From: DAOVDI01 sp965373045
GTDB lineage: Bacteria; Acidobacteriota; Aminicenantia; Aminicenantales; Aminicenantaceae
Length of the DNA: 10,481 bases
NCBI GenBank assembly: GCA_965373045.1
Contig: CBDVEQ010000091.1
Coordinates: forward strand, 1-10,481
Reading direction: 5' to 3'
The translations under genes were made by a program, and so were the position numbers. This document shows, in pieces, positions 1 through 7,084 of this stretch (the first letter of the stretch is position 1; every line of letters begins with the position of its first letter). Under the pieces are notes generated by a model that did not search any database, had not been told where the DNA came from, and saw only the letters and a list, made by a program, of their open reading frames with translations.

Positions 1-842
1 ACAAAAAATCCATTCTGGCAAAATATGATCTTCAGTGCTGGGCTCTTGGAGCCCGTCTGGCAGGCCAATGCGTTGGAGATTGTTATGATGAACGCCTGGA
101 TGTTTTTGCACCAGATAAAGTGAAGGGAAAGCCCGATGAACTGAGGGAATGGGCCATCGAAGAAATGAAGTCCACACCTCAAGCTGCAAAGAATATGGGC
201 TGCAAGGTAGTCACATGTTTTATGGGATCCCCAATATGGAAGTACTGGTATTCCTTCCCACCCACATCTGACGAAATAATCGAAAAAGGCTATTCAAAAA
301 TCAAAAAACTGTGGTCGCCTATTTTCGATGAGTTTGACAGATGCGGTGTCCGCTTCGCCCTTGAAGTTCACCCTACAGAAATAGCTTTTGATCTTTACAC
401 CACAAAAAAATTGTTTGATGTTTTTGAACACAGGCCCACACTGGGACTTAATTTTGATCCAAGCCATCTGGTTTGGCAGGGGCTGGAACCTCAATTGTTC
501 ATCCGGGAATTTCCAACCCGCATCTACCACGTCCACATGAAGGATGTGGCTGTTACACTGGACGGAAAATCAGGAATTCTCGGATCTTTTCTCCCCTTTG
601 GCGACCTGAAACGCGGATGGAATTTTCGCTCTCTTGGACACGGAGATGTCAACTTTGAAGAGATCATCCGAGAACTCAACAACATCGATTACAGAGATCC
701 ATTATCGGTTGAGTGGGAGGACAATGGGATGGACAGGGATTTCGGAGCCAGGGAATCCCTGGAATTCGTAAGATCCATCAATTTTTCCCCTTCGGACATG
801 GGATTTGATTCCGAATTAAAGAGTAAATCGAATGACAAATAA
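1..842 (+). CDS. Sugar phosphate isomerase/epimerase (xylose isomerase-like TIM barrel), 5' truncated
   Basis: This is the C-terminal part of a xylose-isomerase-like TIM-barrel protein, the family (IolE-like) that isomerises, epimerises or dehydrates sugars and inositols using a divalent metal. The reading frame (codons starting at base 3) is open to the window edge, so the GTG at 120 is internal and the true start lies upstream. Candidate metal ligands fall in the usual order: Glu in EVHP (363-365), Asp in NFDPSHL (456-458), His in HVHMKD (528-536) and Glu in VEWED (711-719); GHGDVNFEEI is also typical. The stop overlaps the next gene by 11 bp. Pairing with a Gfo/Idh/MocA oxidoreductase is common in sugar catabolic loci, so the two probably act on the same or successive sugar intermediates. 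The family is secure but the substrate cannot be read. Any signal peptide would lie outside the window. Confidence 0.88.
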   Translation, partial: KKSILAKYDLQCWALGARLAGQCVGDCYDERLDVFAPDKVKGKPDELREWAIEEMKSTPQAAKNMGCKVVTCFMGSPIWKYWYSFPPTSDEIIEKGYSKIKKLWSPIFDEFDRCGVRFALEVHPTEIAFDLYTTKKLFDVFEHRPTLGLNFDPSHLVWQGLEPQLFIREFPTRIYHVHMKDVAVTLDGKSGILGSFLPFGDLKRGWNFRSLGHGDVNFEEIIRELNNIDYRDPLSVEWEDNGMDRDFGARESLEFVRSINFSPSDMGFDSELKSKSNDK

Positions 843-2208
843 CGATCAGGACAACAAATTAAAAAAAGTATTAACCAGGAGAAATTTTCTAAAATCCTCA
901 GCCGCAGCAGGACTGGGAATGGCTCTGGTCCCTCCTGTGATCAAGGGCAGTCCAGCTAATGTTCTACAGAAAGAAAAATCCTCCTCCAATCAACTTAATA
1001 TTGCCTTCATCGGCGCTGGCGCCCAGGGTCGTGTATTGATCGAGTCCTGCTTGAGGATTCCGGATATTCGTATCAAGGCTGTCTGCGATATATGGGAATA
1101 CAGCCAGCGTTATGCAAGCCGCTATCTTAAGAAATACGGCCATATCGTCAACATTTATGAAGACTACAGGGAGCTGCTCACCAAGGAAAAAGATCTGGAT
1201 GCGGCCATTATATCCACACCCGATTGGCTGCATGATATACACGCCAATGCCTGTATGAGAGCAGGTCTTCATGTCTATTGTGAAAAAGAGATGTCTAATT
1301 CATTGACTAAAGCACGGAGCATGGTGCGCACAGCCAAACAGACAGGGAAGCGGCTTCAGATCGGACATCAACGTCGAAGCAACCCTCGCTACATCCATGC
1401 TATTGACCGTCTGATCCGTGACAAACACATTCTTGGAAAAGTCACCAAGGCCTATGCCCAGTGGAACAGGGCTAAATCCGATATGCTCGGATGGCCTAAA
1501 AAATACACTATGGAGCAGTCCAAACTGGATAAATACGGATATTCTTCCATGACGGCCTTTCGAAACTGGAGATGGTTCAAAAAATACGGCGGGGGCCCCA
1601 TAGTTGATCTGGGCTCCCATCAGATCGATCTTTACAGCTGGGTCTTCGGGAGCAATCCTCAAACAGTCATGGCCAGCGGAGGAGTCGATTATTATAAAAA
1701 CCGGGAGTGGTATGACAATGTGATGGCTATCTATGAATATCAAACTGAAGAAGGAACAGCGCGTGCCTTATACCAGGTCCAGACCACCACAAAGCACGGT
1801 GGATTCTATGAGGTCTTCATGGGTGACAATGGATCGCTGGTAATTTCCGAAGTTCCGGAGAAAGGAAACTGGGCCATGCGTGAAGCCCATGCACCTGAGT
1901 GGGATTCTCTTGCCAAGGAAGGTCTGTTAAATACGGAAACTCAGCCCATCCAGAAGGTCGATACAAAAAACATATTTCTGGATGTCCGTGTTACGGCCGA
2001 GGCCGGACGCTGGCCCATTCCTGTGGAACTGGCTAAACCCGCTCACCAGCCTCATCTTGAAAACTTCTTTAACGCGGTCAGATTCGGCACTCCTCTGAAC
2101 TGTTCTGCTGAGATCGGATATGAAACCGCAGTTGCCGTTCTTAAAGTCAATGAAGCGGTCCAGTCCCGACGGGTCTATCAATTCCGTCCCGAACAATTTA
2201 AAGCATGA
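832..2208 (+). CDS. Tat-exported Gfo/Idh/MocA family oxidoreductase
   Basis: A 458-residue NAD(P)-dependent oxidoreductase of the Gfo/Idh/MocA family, which oxidises or reduces hydroxyls of sugars and cyclitols. The N-terminus has a Tat signal: twin arginines R16-R17 in TRRNFLK, followed by an Ala/Gly-rich hydrophobic stretch, so it should be exported folded with its cofactor, as in Zymomonas glucose-fructose oxidoreductase. The Rossmann motif GAGAQG is at residues 61-66. The segment CEKEM (150-154) holds the family lysine (K152), but the usual EKP proline is replaced by Glu. The C-terminal domain has GGGPIVDLGSH (253-263), with D259 and H263 as probable active-site residues. The ATG lies inside the end of the isomerase gene, and the stop forms an ATGA overlap with the cytochrome gene. 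The substrate is unknown. Being coupled to a cytochrome operon suggests that electrons leave the sugar for a respiratory chain, although no direct route from bound NAD(P) to haem is visible. Confidence 0.9.
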   Translation: MTNNDQDNKLKKVLTRRNFLKSSAAAGLGMALVPPVIKGSPANVLQKEKSSSNQLNIAFIGAGAQGRVLIESCLRIPDIRIKAVCDIWEYSQRYASRYLKKYGHIVNIYEDYRELLTKEKDLDAAIISTPDWLHDIHANACMRAGLHVYCEKEMSNSLTKARSMVRTAKQTGKRLQIGHQRRSNPRYIHAIDRLIRDKHILGKVTKAYAQWNRAKSDMLGWPKKYTMEQSKLDKYGYSSMTAFRNWRWFKKYGGGPIVDLGSHQIDLYSWVFGSNPQTVMASGGVDYYKNREWYDNVMAIYEYQTEEGTARALYQVQTTTKHGGFYEVFMGDNGSLVISEVPEKGNWAMREAHAPEWDSLAKEGLLNTETQPIQKVDTKNIFLDVRVTAEAGRWPIPVELAKPAHQPHLENFFNAVRFGTPLNCSAEIGYETAVAVLKVNEAVQSRRVYQFRPEQFKA

Positions 2209-4541
2209 AAAAAACAGCTTTTCTTACCTCATTATTCGTGGCAGTCATTAGTTTTATTCTTTTTTCGCATTCCCAAGAAAAAAACCTTATATGGGATGGA
2301 AGCCGGACTGTTCCGGTCCACTATATCCCATTAAAGGACGAGTTGGACCAGCCTATCATACCGACCGAGACCTACCCTCTACCGTATTCATCCCGTTTCA
2401 CCTGCGCTCCCTGCCATAATTACGATACGATCAACAAGGGATTTCATTTTAACGCTGCGGCAACTAAGGAACACGGCCGTGCTGGAGAGCCCTGGATCTT
2501 GATTGATCAGGAAACCGGAACAATTCTTCCTTTATCCTACCGTTCATGGAAAGGAATGTGGCATCCGAAAGACATCGGATTGAGTTTCTGGGATTTTTCC
2601 CTTCTTTTTTCCAGACACATGACAGGTGGAGGTATCAGTGAGCCCGGAGAGGATGAGGAAAGTCCAAAATCAAGATGGGAGACCTCAGGCAAGCTGGAGA
2701 TCAACTGTTTGGGTTGTCATAGCGGCTCCAGACTTCAGAACCACAGTGAATGGGCCATACAGGTCCTCCGCCATAATTTCCGATGGGCGGCAACAGCAGC
2801 CTCTGGCCTGGGAGAGGTAGGAGGAATGGCATCCCGTCTTCCTCCGACATGGGATATCTACGACGGACCAAACCCGGATGATAAGGAATATGCTATAGTT
2901 CCTTCCGTAATATACCGTAGATCGCTTTTTGACAGCAAACACCGCGTTTTTTTTGACATCGCCACAAAACCGGAGGACCGTCTTTGTATTACATGTCATT
3001 CAGTCTCTCCGGCCGGAACACAAAAATACATGCTGGAATCCGATATTCACTCGGCTTCCGGGCTTAAATGTATTGACTGCCACAGAAACAGCATCACGCA
3101 TCAGATCATTCGCGGATACGAAGGGGAAGCAGACGAGCAGAACGATCCTGTAAGAAATGAATTCACATGCAAGGGATGTCATCTGGGGCAGGAATTCCCG
3201 AAAAACCCCCGGCTTAATTCCGGCCGCTTTGGGGCTCCCTATCCCCTGCATAAAGGCATTCCTGAAGTTCATTTTGAAAAAATGAGCTGTACTGTATGCC
3301 ATGCCGGCCCTCTTCCCAGGGAAAATTACACACGCGTCATGACTTCCCGAGCCAACAGGCTAGGGATCTTCGGAATTGCCAGGTGGTACACAGATATGCC
3401 TTATATTTCCGAACCTGTATACATAAAAGACGAAAACGGCATGATCACCCCACACCGCTTGATGTGGCCGGCTTTTTGGGGAGAATTCAAAGGCAAAATA
3501 TTGAAGCCCTTGAAACCTGAAAAGATCAAAGATGCGGGCAGCGGGATACTGGATGTGGAAAACCGCATTGCTGCAATCCTTCTCGCGCTGTCTTTGACAG
3601 AAGGATTGGAAGGCTCTCCTCTCCTCCTATATTCCGGTAACTCTTTTGAGCGCAACGCAGATGGCAGGCTTTCCGTATTTTCTAATTCATCCGAAACCCC
3701 GGACGACAGCGCAGCCTGGCTCTTTAACAAAAACAACACGATCCTCCCTTTGATACCTGACTTTGATCCTTCTGCTGAAGAACAGGACCCGGACATAGAA
3801 ATGCGGATACAGAACATCCTTACCGCCCTTTTAACCGTAGATACTCCCCCTGGATCGCCTGTCTTCCTTCACAGGAATTTTCTCTATAAACTAGTTGGTG
3901 GATATCTTGACAAAAGCAACTACACTGAAGAAAAAGAAATAATTTCCGGATTAGCCTGGGAATCTGACAAAGGGTTCGAGTCCCTTGTTTCCCCATTTCA
4001 TTTGCAGACTATTTACGCTGTTACCGGGAAAGAACAGACACTGACCGAAGAACAGGTCAAACGGCTTCTTAACGTCCTGGCTCAAAGGAATACCGATCCG
4101 GATTCAAATAAATCAAAATATTTTTATATTTCCAGCGGAAAAATGTTTACACTGAACGAAAAGGGCAAATTACAAAAAAGCGACCACAGCGCTGCTGCTC
4201 CTGTTGTATGGCCTCTTGGGCATCAGGTCAGACCGGCCCAGCAATCTCTGGGAACAGGCGGATGTATAGACTGCCATACAGTCAATTCTCCGTTCTTCTT
4301 CAACACAGTCAAAGGAACAGGACCGTTAATAACACAGGCATCTGCTTCACGTTCAGCCTCTTCCTTTATGTCACTCGACAAACCATACCAGAAAATATTC
4401 GGTCTATCATTCTCTGCACGGCCTGTCTTGAAATTTATTCTAATAATTGCGGCTGTTGTGATCGCTCTTTTTATTCTTATTATTGTTCTTCTATTCCTGG
4501 GCAAAAAATCCGGGCTTTTAAATAACAGGAGTTCCCGTTGA
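2205..4541 (+). CDS. Membrane-anchored heptahaem cytochrome c
   Basis: A 778-residue multihaem c-type cytochrome. An N-terminal export signal (residues 1 to about 22) is followed by seven CXXCH haem-attachment motifs with first cysteines at residues 67 (CAPCH), 168 (CLGCH), 261 (CITCH), 289 (CIDCH), 322 (CKGCH), 362 (CTVCH) and 687 (CIDCH). All cysteines I see belong to these motifs. A hydrophobic segment at about 744-766, followed by KK and a short basic tail, should anchor the C-terminus in the inner membrane with the haem domain outside the cytoplasm. Six haems lie in the first half. About 320 residues without haem separate the sixth and seventh. It does not match a standard NrfA, NapC or Otr layout that I can recognise, so electron transfer is a safe role but the partner is not known. 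The start overlaps the upstream stop as ATGA, and the stop overlaps the next gene's TTG. Confidence 0.9.
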   Translation: MKKTAFLTSLFVAVISFILFSHSQEKNLIWDGSRTVPVHYIPLKDELDQPIIPTETYPLPYSSRFTCAPCHNYDTINKGFHFNAAATKEHGRAGEPWILIDQETGTILPLSYRSWKGMWHPKDIGLSFWDFSLLFSRHMTGGGISEPGEDEESPKSRWETSGKLEINCLGCHSGSRLQNHSEWAIQVLRHNFRWAATAASGLGEVGGMASRLPPTWDIYDGPNPDDKEYAIVPSVIYRRSLFDSKHRVFFDIATKPEDRLCITCHSVSPAGTQKYMLESDIHSASGLKCIDCHRNSITHQIIRGYEGEADEQNDPVRNEFTCKGCHLGQEFPKNPRLNSGRFGAPYPLHKGIPEVHFEKMSCTVCHAGPLPRENYTRVMTSRANRLGIFGIARWYTDMPYISEPVYIKDENGMITPHRLMWPAFWGEFKGKILKPLKPEKIKDAGSGILDVENRIAAILLALSLTEGLEGSPLLLYSGNSFERNADGRLSVFSNSSETPDDSAAWLFNKNNTILPLIPDFDPSAEEQDPDIEMRIQNILTALLTVDTPPGSPVFLHRNFLYKLVGGYLDKSNYTEEKEIISGLAWESDKGFESLVSPFHLQTIYAVTGKEQTLTEEQVKRLLNVLAQRNTDPDSNKSKYFYISSGKMFTLNEKGKLQKSDHSAAAPVVWPLGHQVRPAQQSLGTGGCIDCHTVNSPFFFNTVKGTGPLITQASASRSASSFMSLDKPYQKIFGLSFSARPVLKFILIIAAVVIALFILIIVLLFLGKKSGLLNNRSSR
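4527..4531 (+). promoter_or_regulatory. Ribosome binding site deciding a TTG start
   Basis: AGGAG lies inside the end of the cytochrome gene, 6 bp before the TTG at 4538. The TTG shares its last two bases with the cytochrome TGA stop (TTGA), which supports a TTG start with translational coupling over a later internal codon. Confidence 0.7.
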
Positions 4542-5164
4542 TCTTTTTCATCTCCACATCCTGTATGATTCTGGGCCTGATCTTTGCATTATCCTATCTT
4601 CGGTTCAGAAGCTTATCCGGAAAAGACCATATTAACAAACATGATAATACCCGGTCATATGCTGCCTGGCTTGTCCATAAAACAAAACTTGTTTTTAAAA
4701 ATTCGACCTGGGTAAATATCAAAAAAACCTACAATTCGTGGAAAACAAACCATTACTCAGGAAGCAAAAAATGGATCTTTATTGGATCAACACTTAGTTA
4801 CCTGGTCCTTTTCATAAGCGGTTTTCTCTTCTCAGCCCTGGGATTAATACGCCTGCAGGGAGTCCCCCTTCTTATTCATGTCTCATTCGGTGGTATTTTT
4901 GCTGCCTGTGCAGCCGTGACTCTCCTTTTCCGATCCGGAGATTATCAATTTGAATCTTCACCCTTCAGAATATCCGGTTTCTTCTGGTTATTCGTCCTTT
5001 CTGTTTTTATCCTCATATTAACTGCACTCGCCATGATGCTCTCATTTTTCTCCCTGTTATGGATTCAAACGGCCTTTGTGTTTCATCGTATTTTTGCCAT
5101 AATATCTGTTATCTCCATATGTTTTCTGATATTTTTTACTCTGACAAATAGCGATAACAAATGA
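4538..5164 (+). CDS. Five-helix membrane protein, possible cytochrome b-type electron carrier
   Basis: A 208-residue integral membrane protein starting with TTG. Hydrophobic helices lie at about residues 1-22, 79-104, 109-131, 147-172 and 180-204, with a basic soluble stretch between the first and second. Two histidines fall at helix positions, H114 (LIHVSFGG) and H183 (FVFHRIFAI), and could ligate one b-type haem. Together with the small four- to five-helix layout this recalls cytochrome b561/DUF4405-like proteins, but I do not recognise a definite family. It sits between a multihaem cytochrome c and an ApbE flavin transferase with overlaps on both sides (TTGA and ATGA), so I infer that it is the membrane partner that passes electrons between the quinone pool and the cytochrome. 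It could instead be only a structural anchor without haem. Confidence 0.65.
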   Translation: MIFFISTSCMILGLIFALSYLRFRSLSGKDHINKHDNTRSYAAWLVHKTKLVFKNSTWVNIKKTYNSWKTNHYSGSKKWIFIGSTLSYLVLFISGFLFSALGLIRLQGVPLLIHVSFGGIFAACAAVTLLFRSGDYQFESSPFRISGFFWLFVLSVFILILTALAMMLSFFSLLWIQTAFVFHRIFAIISVISICFLIFFTLTNSDNK

Positions 5165-6105
5165 AAACTCATGCTTCTCCGGTTTTCCACTCTGCCTTGG
5201 AAGCAATGGCGACAACTTTTGAAATTTGGATCGCAGGATCGGACAAGGTTTATGCAGGCCAGGCCGCAGAAGCAGCTTTTGACGAAATAAAACATATAGA
5301 GAGTTTGCTGAACCGTTTTGATCCAAGCAGCGAAATCGGGCGTATCAATCGATTAAAACCCGGCCAATCCATGAGAATCGGCGTGGAAGTATTTGAATGC
5401 CTCCGGCTCTCGGTCAGGATCCACGAAATAACACAGAGAGCATTTGATATTACGGTCGGTTCTTTATTAGAATATGGACATGATTTGCTAGGCAACTCAA
5501 TCCAGAAGTTTTTTGGCAGAGAGTTTCTACCATTTGATCTTTTAGCCTCAGAAGAAGGATTTAAGATCAGAATAAGAGAGAATGCTCCCGAAAAAACAAT
5601 TCTTGATCTCGGCGGGATCGGAAAAGGATTCGCGCTCGATAAAACCCTTGAGGTGCTCTCAGACTGGGACATCGAGAACGCATTGCTCCACGGAGGCACA
5701 AGCACCGCTCTTGCCAGGGGATACGCTGAAGACCCCTTGCACGGATGGCCTGTTGGCGTCGGAGGGGATTGGAAATGTCCTGCAATGCCTGTCTCCATCA
5801 TTCTTCCTAATCGATCTTTGAGCGGCTCAGGAACTGATGTAAAAGGCAAACATATCTATGATCCTAAAAACGGATCACCGGCTGAAGGACACAAGTCTGT
5901 TTGGGTATCTCATCCTTCCGCCGCTTTTTCAGATGCCCTGTCCACTGCCTTTATGGTCATGAATACAGAGCAAGTAACCCAATTCTGCCGAAAAAACACA
6001 GATGTCTGGACCTTTCTTGTAACGCCTGATGAAGAATGTTTGATATTAAACAAGGATAGAGTAAAAACAGGATTCAAGGATTCAAGGGTTCGAGGGGTCG
6101 AGTGA
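5161..6105 (+). CDS. apbE: ApbE family FAD:protein FMN transferase
   Basis: A 314-residue protein of the ApbE family, which transfers FMN from FAD to a Ser/Thr of target flavoproteins in a Mg2+-dependent reaction. Family landmarks in order: MATTFEI near the N-terminus, LLNRFDPSSEIGRINRL, FDITVGSLLEY, DLGGIGKGFALDK (D149, G151-G156), LLHGGTSTA, GKHIYDPKNGSP (H231, D234) and SDALSTAFMV (D258, T262, probable Mg2+ site). The start overlaps the upstream stop as ATGA, and an in-frame stop at 5155-5157 rules out an upstream extension. It therefore lacks the signal peptide or lipobox usual for exported ApbE. The last 11 codons (from residue 304) are made of an 8-bp tandem repeat, so the native C-terminus was probably altered by a repeat element. 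I see no clear flavinylation motif (SGAT-like) in the neighbouring proteins, so the target is likely outside the window. Confidence 0.88.
   Translation: MKTHASPVFHSALEAMATTFEIWIAGSDKVYAGQAAEAAFDEIKHIESLLNRFDPSSEIGRINRLKPGQSMRIGVEVFECLRLSVRIHEITQRAFDITVGSLLEYGHDLLGNSIQKFFGREFLPFDLLASEEGFKIRIRENAPEKTILDLGGIGKGFALDKTLEVLSDWDIENALLHGGTSTALARGYAEDPLHGWPVGVGGDWKCPAMPVSIILPNRSLSGSGTDVKGKHIYDPKNGSPAEGHKSVWVSHPSAAFSDALSTAFMVMNTEQVTQFCRKNTDVWTFLVTPDEECLILNKDRVKTGFKDSRVRGVE
6070..6101 (+). repeat. 8-bp tandem repeat (GGRTTCRA-like) at the end of apbE
   Basis: Four consecutive octamers: GGATTCAA, GGATTCAA, GGGTTCGA and GGGGTCGA, followed by GTGA, whose last three bases are the apbE stop. Two related units followed by GTGA recur inverted at 6282-6303. 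The array encodes the last residues of ApbE. Confidence 0.8.
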
Positions 6106-6145
6106 GAAGAATTAACTTCTATAGACTATTCTTCCTTTGGCTGGA

Positions 6146-6187
6146 TTCCCGTGAACCCTGTCCCCGACTCCGATCGGGGAACGGGAA
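6146..6187. repeat. Interrupted hairpin inside the intergenic repeat element
   Basis: The inner stem pairs TCCCCGA (6161-6167) with TCGGGGA (6174-6180) around a 6-nt loop. The outer stem pairs TTCCCGT (6146-6152) with ACGGGAA (6181-6187), and eight unpaired bases bulge on the 5' side. All 14 pairs are Watson-Crick. No T-tract follows, so it is not a typical intrinsic terminator, though it may still act as a structural 3' end for the apbE transcript. Confidence 0.7.
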
Positions 6188-6220
6188 CGACGTAAATTAA
6201 ATGACTTTGGGCTAAGCTGC

Positions 6221-6271
6221 TTTTGGCTTTTGGCCTCTTTTACATTGGCCTTTGGCCGTTGGCCTTTGACC
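6221..6271. repeat. TTTTGGC / NTTGGCC heptamer repeats
   Basis: Two TTTTGGC heptamers (6221-6234) are followed, after a short spacer, by four heptamers at 6244-6271: ATTGGCC, TTTGGCC, GTTGGCC and TTTGACC. This is low-complexity intergenic sequence within the inverted-repeat-bounded region. Confidence 0.65.
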
Positions 6272-6302
6272 TCTTATTCTTTCACTTGAATCCTCGAACC
6301 CT

Positions 6303-6330
6303 TTGCATCAATTAATGGATTATATATAAT
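6303..6330 (+). promoter_or_regulatory. Possible sigma-70-type promoter for the F5/8C-glycosyltransferase unit
   Basis: A perfect TATAAT at 6325-6330 lies in an AT-rich run, with a poor -35 candidate (TTGCAT, 6303-6308) 16 bp upstream. The -35 candidate touches the right end of the repeat element. An AGGA ribosome site (6382-6385) precedes the ATG at 6395. This is weak evidence, because TA-rich runs often give such matches. Confidence 0.3.
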
Positions 6331-6394
6331 AAGTTATGTTAGGTTACCGGCAGTTTTTATGAATAAAACAGAATTACTTGTAGGATGACTTCTT

Positions 6395-7084
6395 ATGAAA
6401 AACATATATTTTCTATTTTTTATTATCGCAGCCTTTTCAATGACACTCATCCAGGGAGCTTTGATCAACAGACAGGCCGGATCAAAGGACAAAGTGCTGT
6501 TAAAACTGGAACTCCCTAAACCCTTGTTCGTAGGCACGCCCAAAAACATACGGTCTTCCAACCTTGAGAGGATCACAGGGAAAAAAAGAGGCCCGTTTTA
6601 TGTTCCCAAAGGCACTGAGCTCCTTTCACTGGACAAACCTGTGATCGCTAGCGATATGGAACCTATCATCGGAGAGGTGGAGTTTGTTACTGATGGTGAG
6701 AAATCCGGTGAAGACGGCTATTTTGTGGAATTCGGGCCGGGCATCCAATATGTGCAGATCGATCTGGAAGGCACATATACTCTTCATGCCATCCTCCTCT
6801 GGCATTTTCACAGCCAGGCCAGGGTTTACAGAGATGTGATCATCCAGGTCTCGGATGATGCGGACTTTTTAACAGATGTAAAAACAATCTATAACAATGA
6901 TCATGATAATTCTTCGGGCCTTGGTATCGGTAAGGACAAAGAATATGTCGAAGTCAGCGAAGGCCGGCTTATCGACCCGAAAGGGGAAAAAGCCAGATAT
7001 ATACGCTTACATTCCAAAGGAAACACATCAAACGACATGAATCATTATGTGGAAGTGGAGGTTTACGGCACTTCAATCAAATGA
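6395..7084 (+). CDS. Exported F5/8 type C (discoidin-like) domain protein
   Basis: A 229-residue exported protein. Residues 1 to about 22 form a hydrophobic signal peptide or N-terminal anchor with no lipobox cysteine. From about residue 80 the sequence reads as a galactose-binding-like beta sandwich of the F5/8 type C/discoidin kind: VQIDLEGTYTLHAILLWHFH, then VIIQVSDDADF, and the closing strands ARYIRLHSKG and HYVEVEVYG (residues 200-225). Such domains usually bind carbohydrate or other surface ligands, and no catalytic motif is visible. About 55 residues between signal and domain are unassigned. The stop overlaps the next start as ATGA, so it is probably co-translated with the glycosyltransferase and may recognise the glycan made or moved by it. 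Confidence 0.75.
   Translation: MKNIYFLFFIIAAFSMTLIQGALINRQAGSKDKVLLKLELPKPLFVGTPKNIRSSNLERITGKKRGPFYVPKGTELLSLDKPVIASDMEPIIGEVEFVTDGEKSGEDGYFVEFGPGIQYVQIDLEGTYTLHAILLWHFHSQARVYRDVIIQVSDDADFLTDVKTIYNNDHDNSSGLGIGKDKEYVEVSEGRLIDPKGEKARYIRLHSKGNTSNDMNHYVEVEVYGTSIK

Larger units (their letters stand above)
6084..6303. repeat. Composite intergenic repeat element bounded by imperfect inverted repeats
   Basis: The left arm (6084-6105, beginning AAGGGTTCGAGG and ending GTGA) and the reverse complement of the right arm (6282-6303) match at 19 of 22 positions. Between them are a strong interrupted hairpin and GGCC-rich heptamers, and no open reading frame of note. The size and layout resemble a MITE or a dispersed intergenic repeat, but no clear target-site duplication flanks it. 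It overlaps the 3' end of apbE and fills most of the gap before the next operon. Confidence 0.55.

Noticed and set aside
120..842. Isomerase gene starting at the GTG at 120
   Set aside because: The frame stays open upstream to base 3 and encodes a family-like sequence (LQCWALGARLAG), so the GTG is internal and the gene is truncated by the window.
1300..1743. Minus-strand open frame of 147 residues
   Set aside because: It lies wholly within the Gfo/Idh/MocA gene, has no recognisable motif, and is explained as an antisense shadow.
5250..5849. Minus-strand open frame of 199 residues
   Set aside because: It is antisense to well-conserved apbE motifs, has low-complexity Ser/Pro-rich content and no family features.
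6146..6187. Intrinsic terminator after apbE
   Set aside because: The stem is good but no T-tract follows, and the hairpin lies inside a repeat element, so I record it as a repeat structure only.
6221..6271. CRISPR-like array
   Set aside because: The repeat units are only 7 bp, adjacent and degenerate, with no unique spacers.
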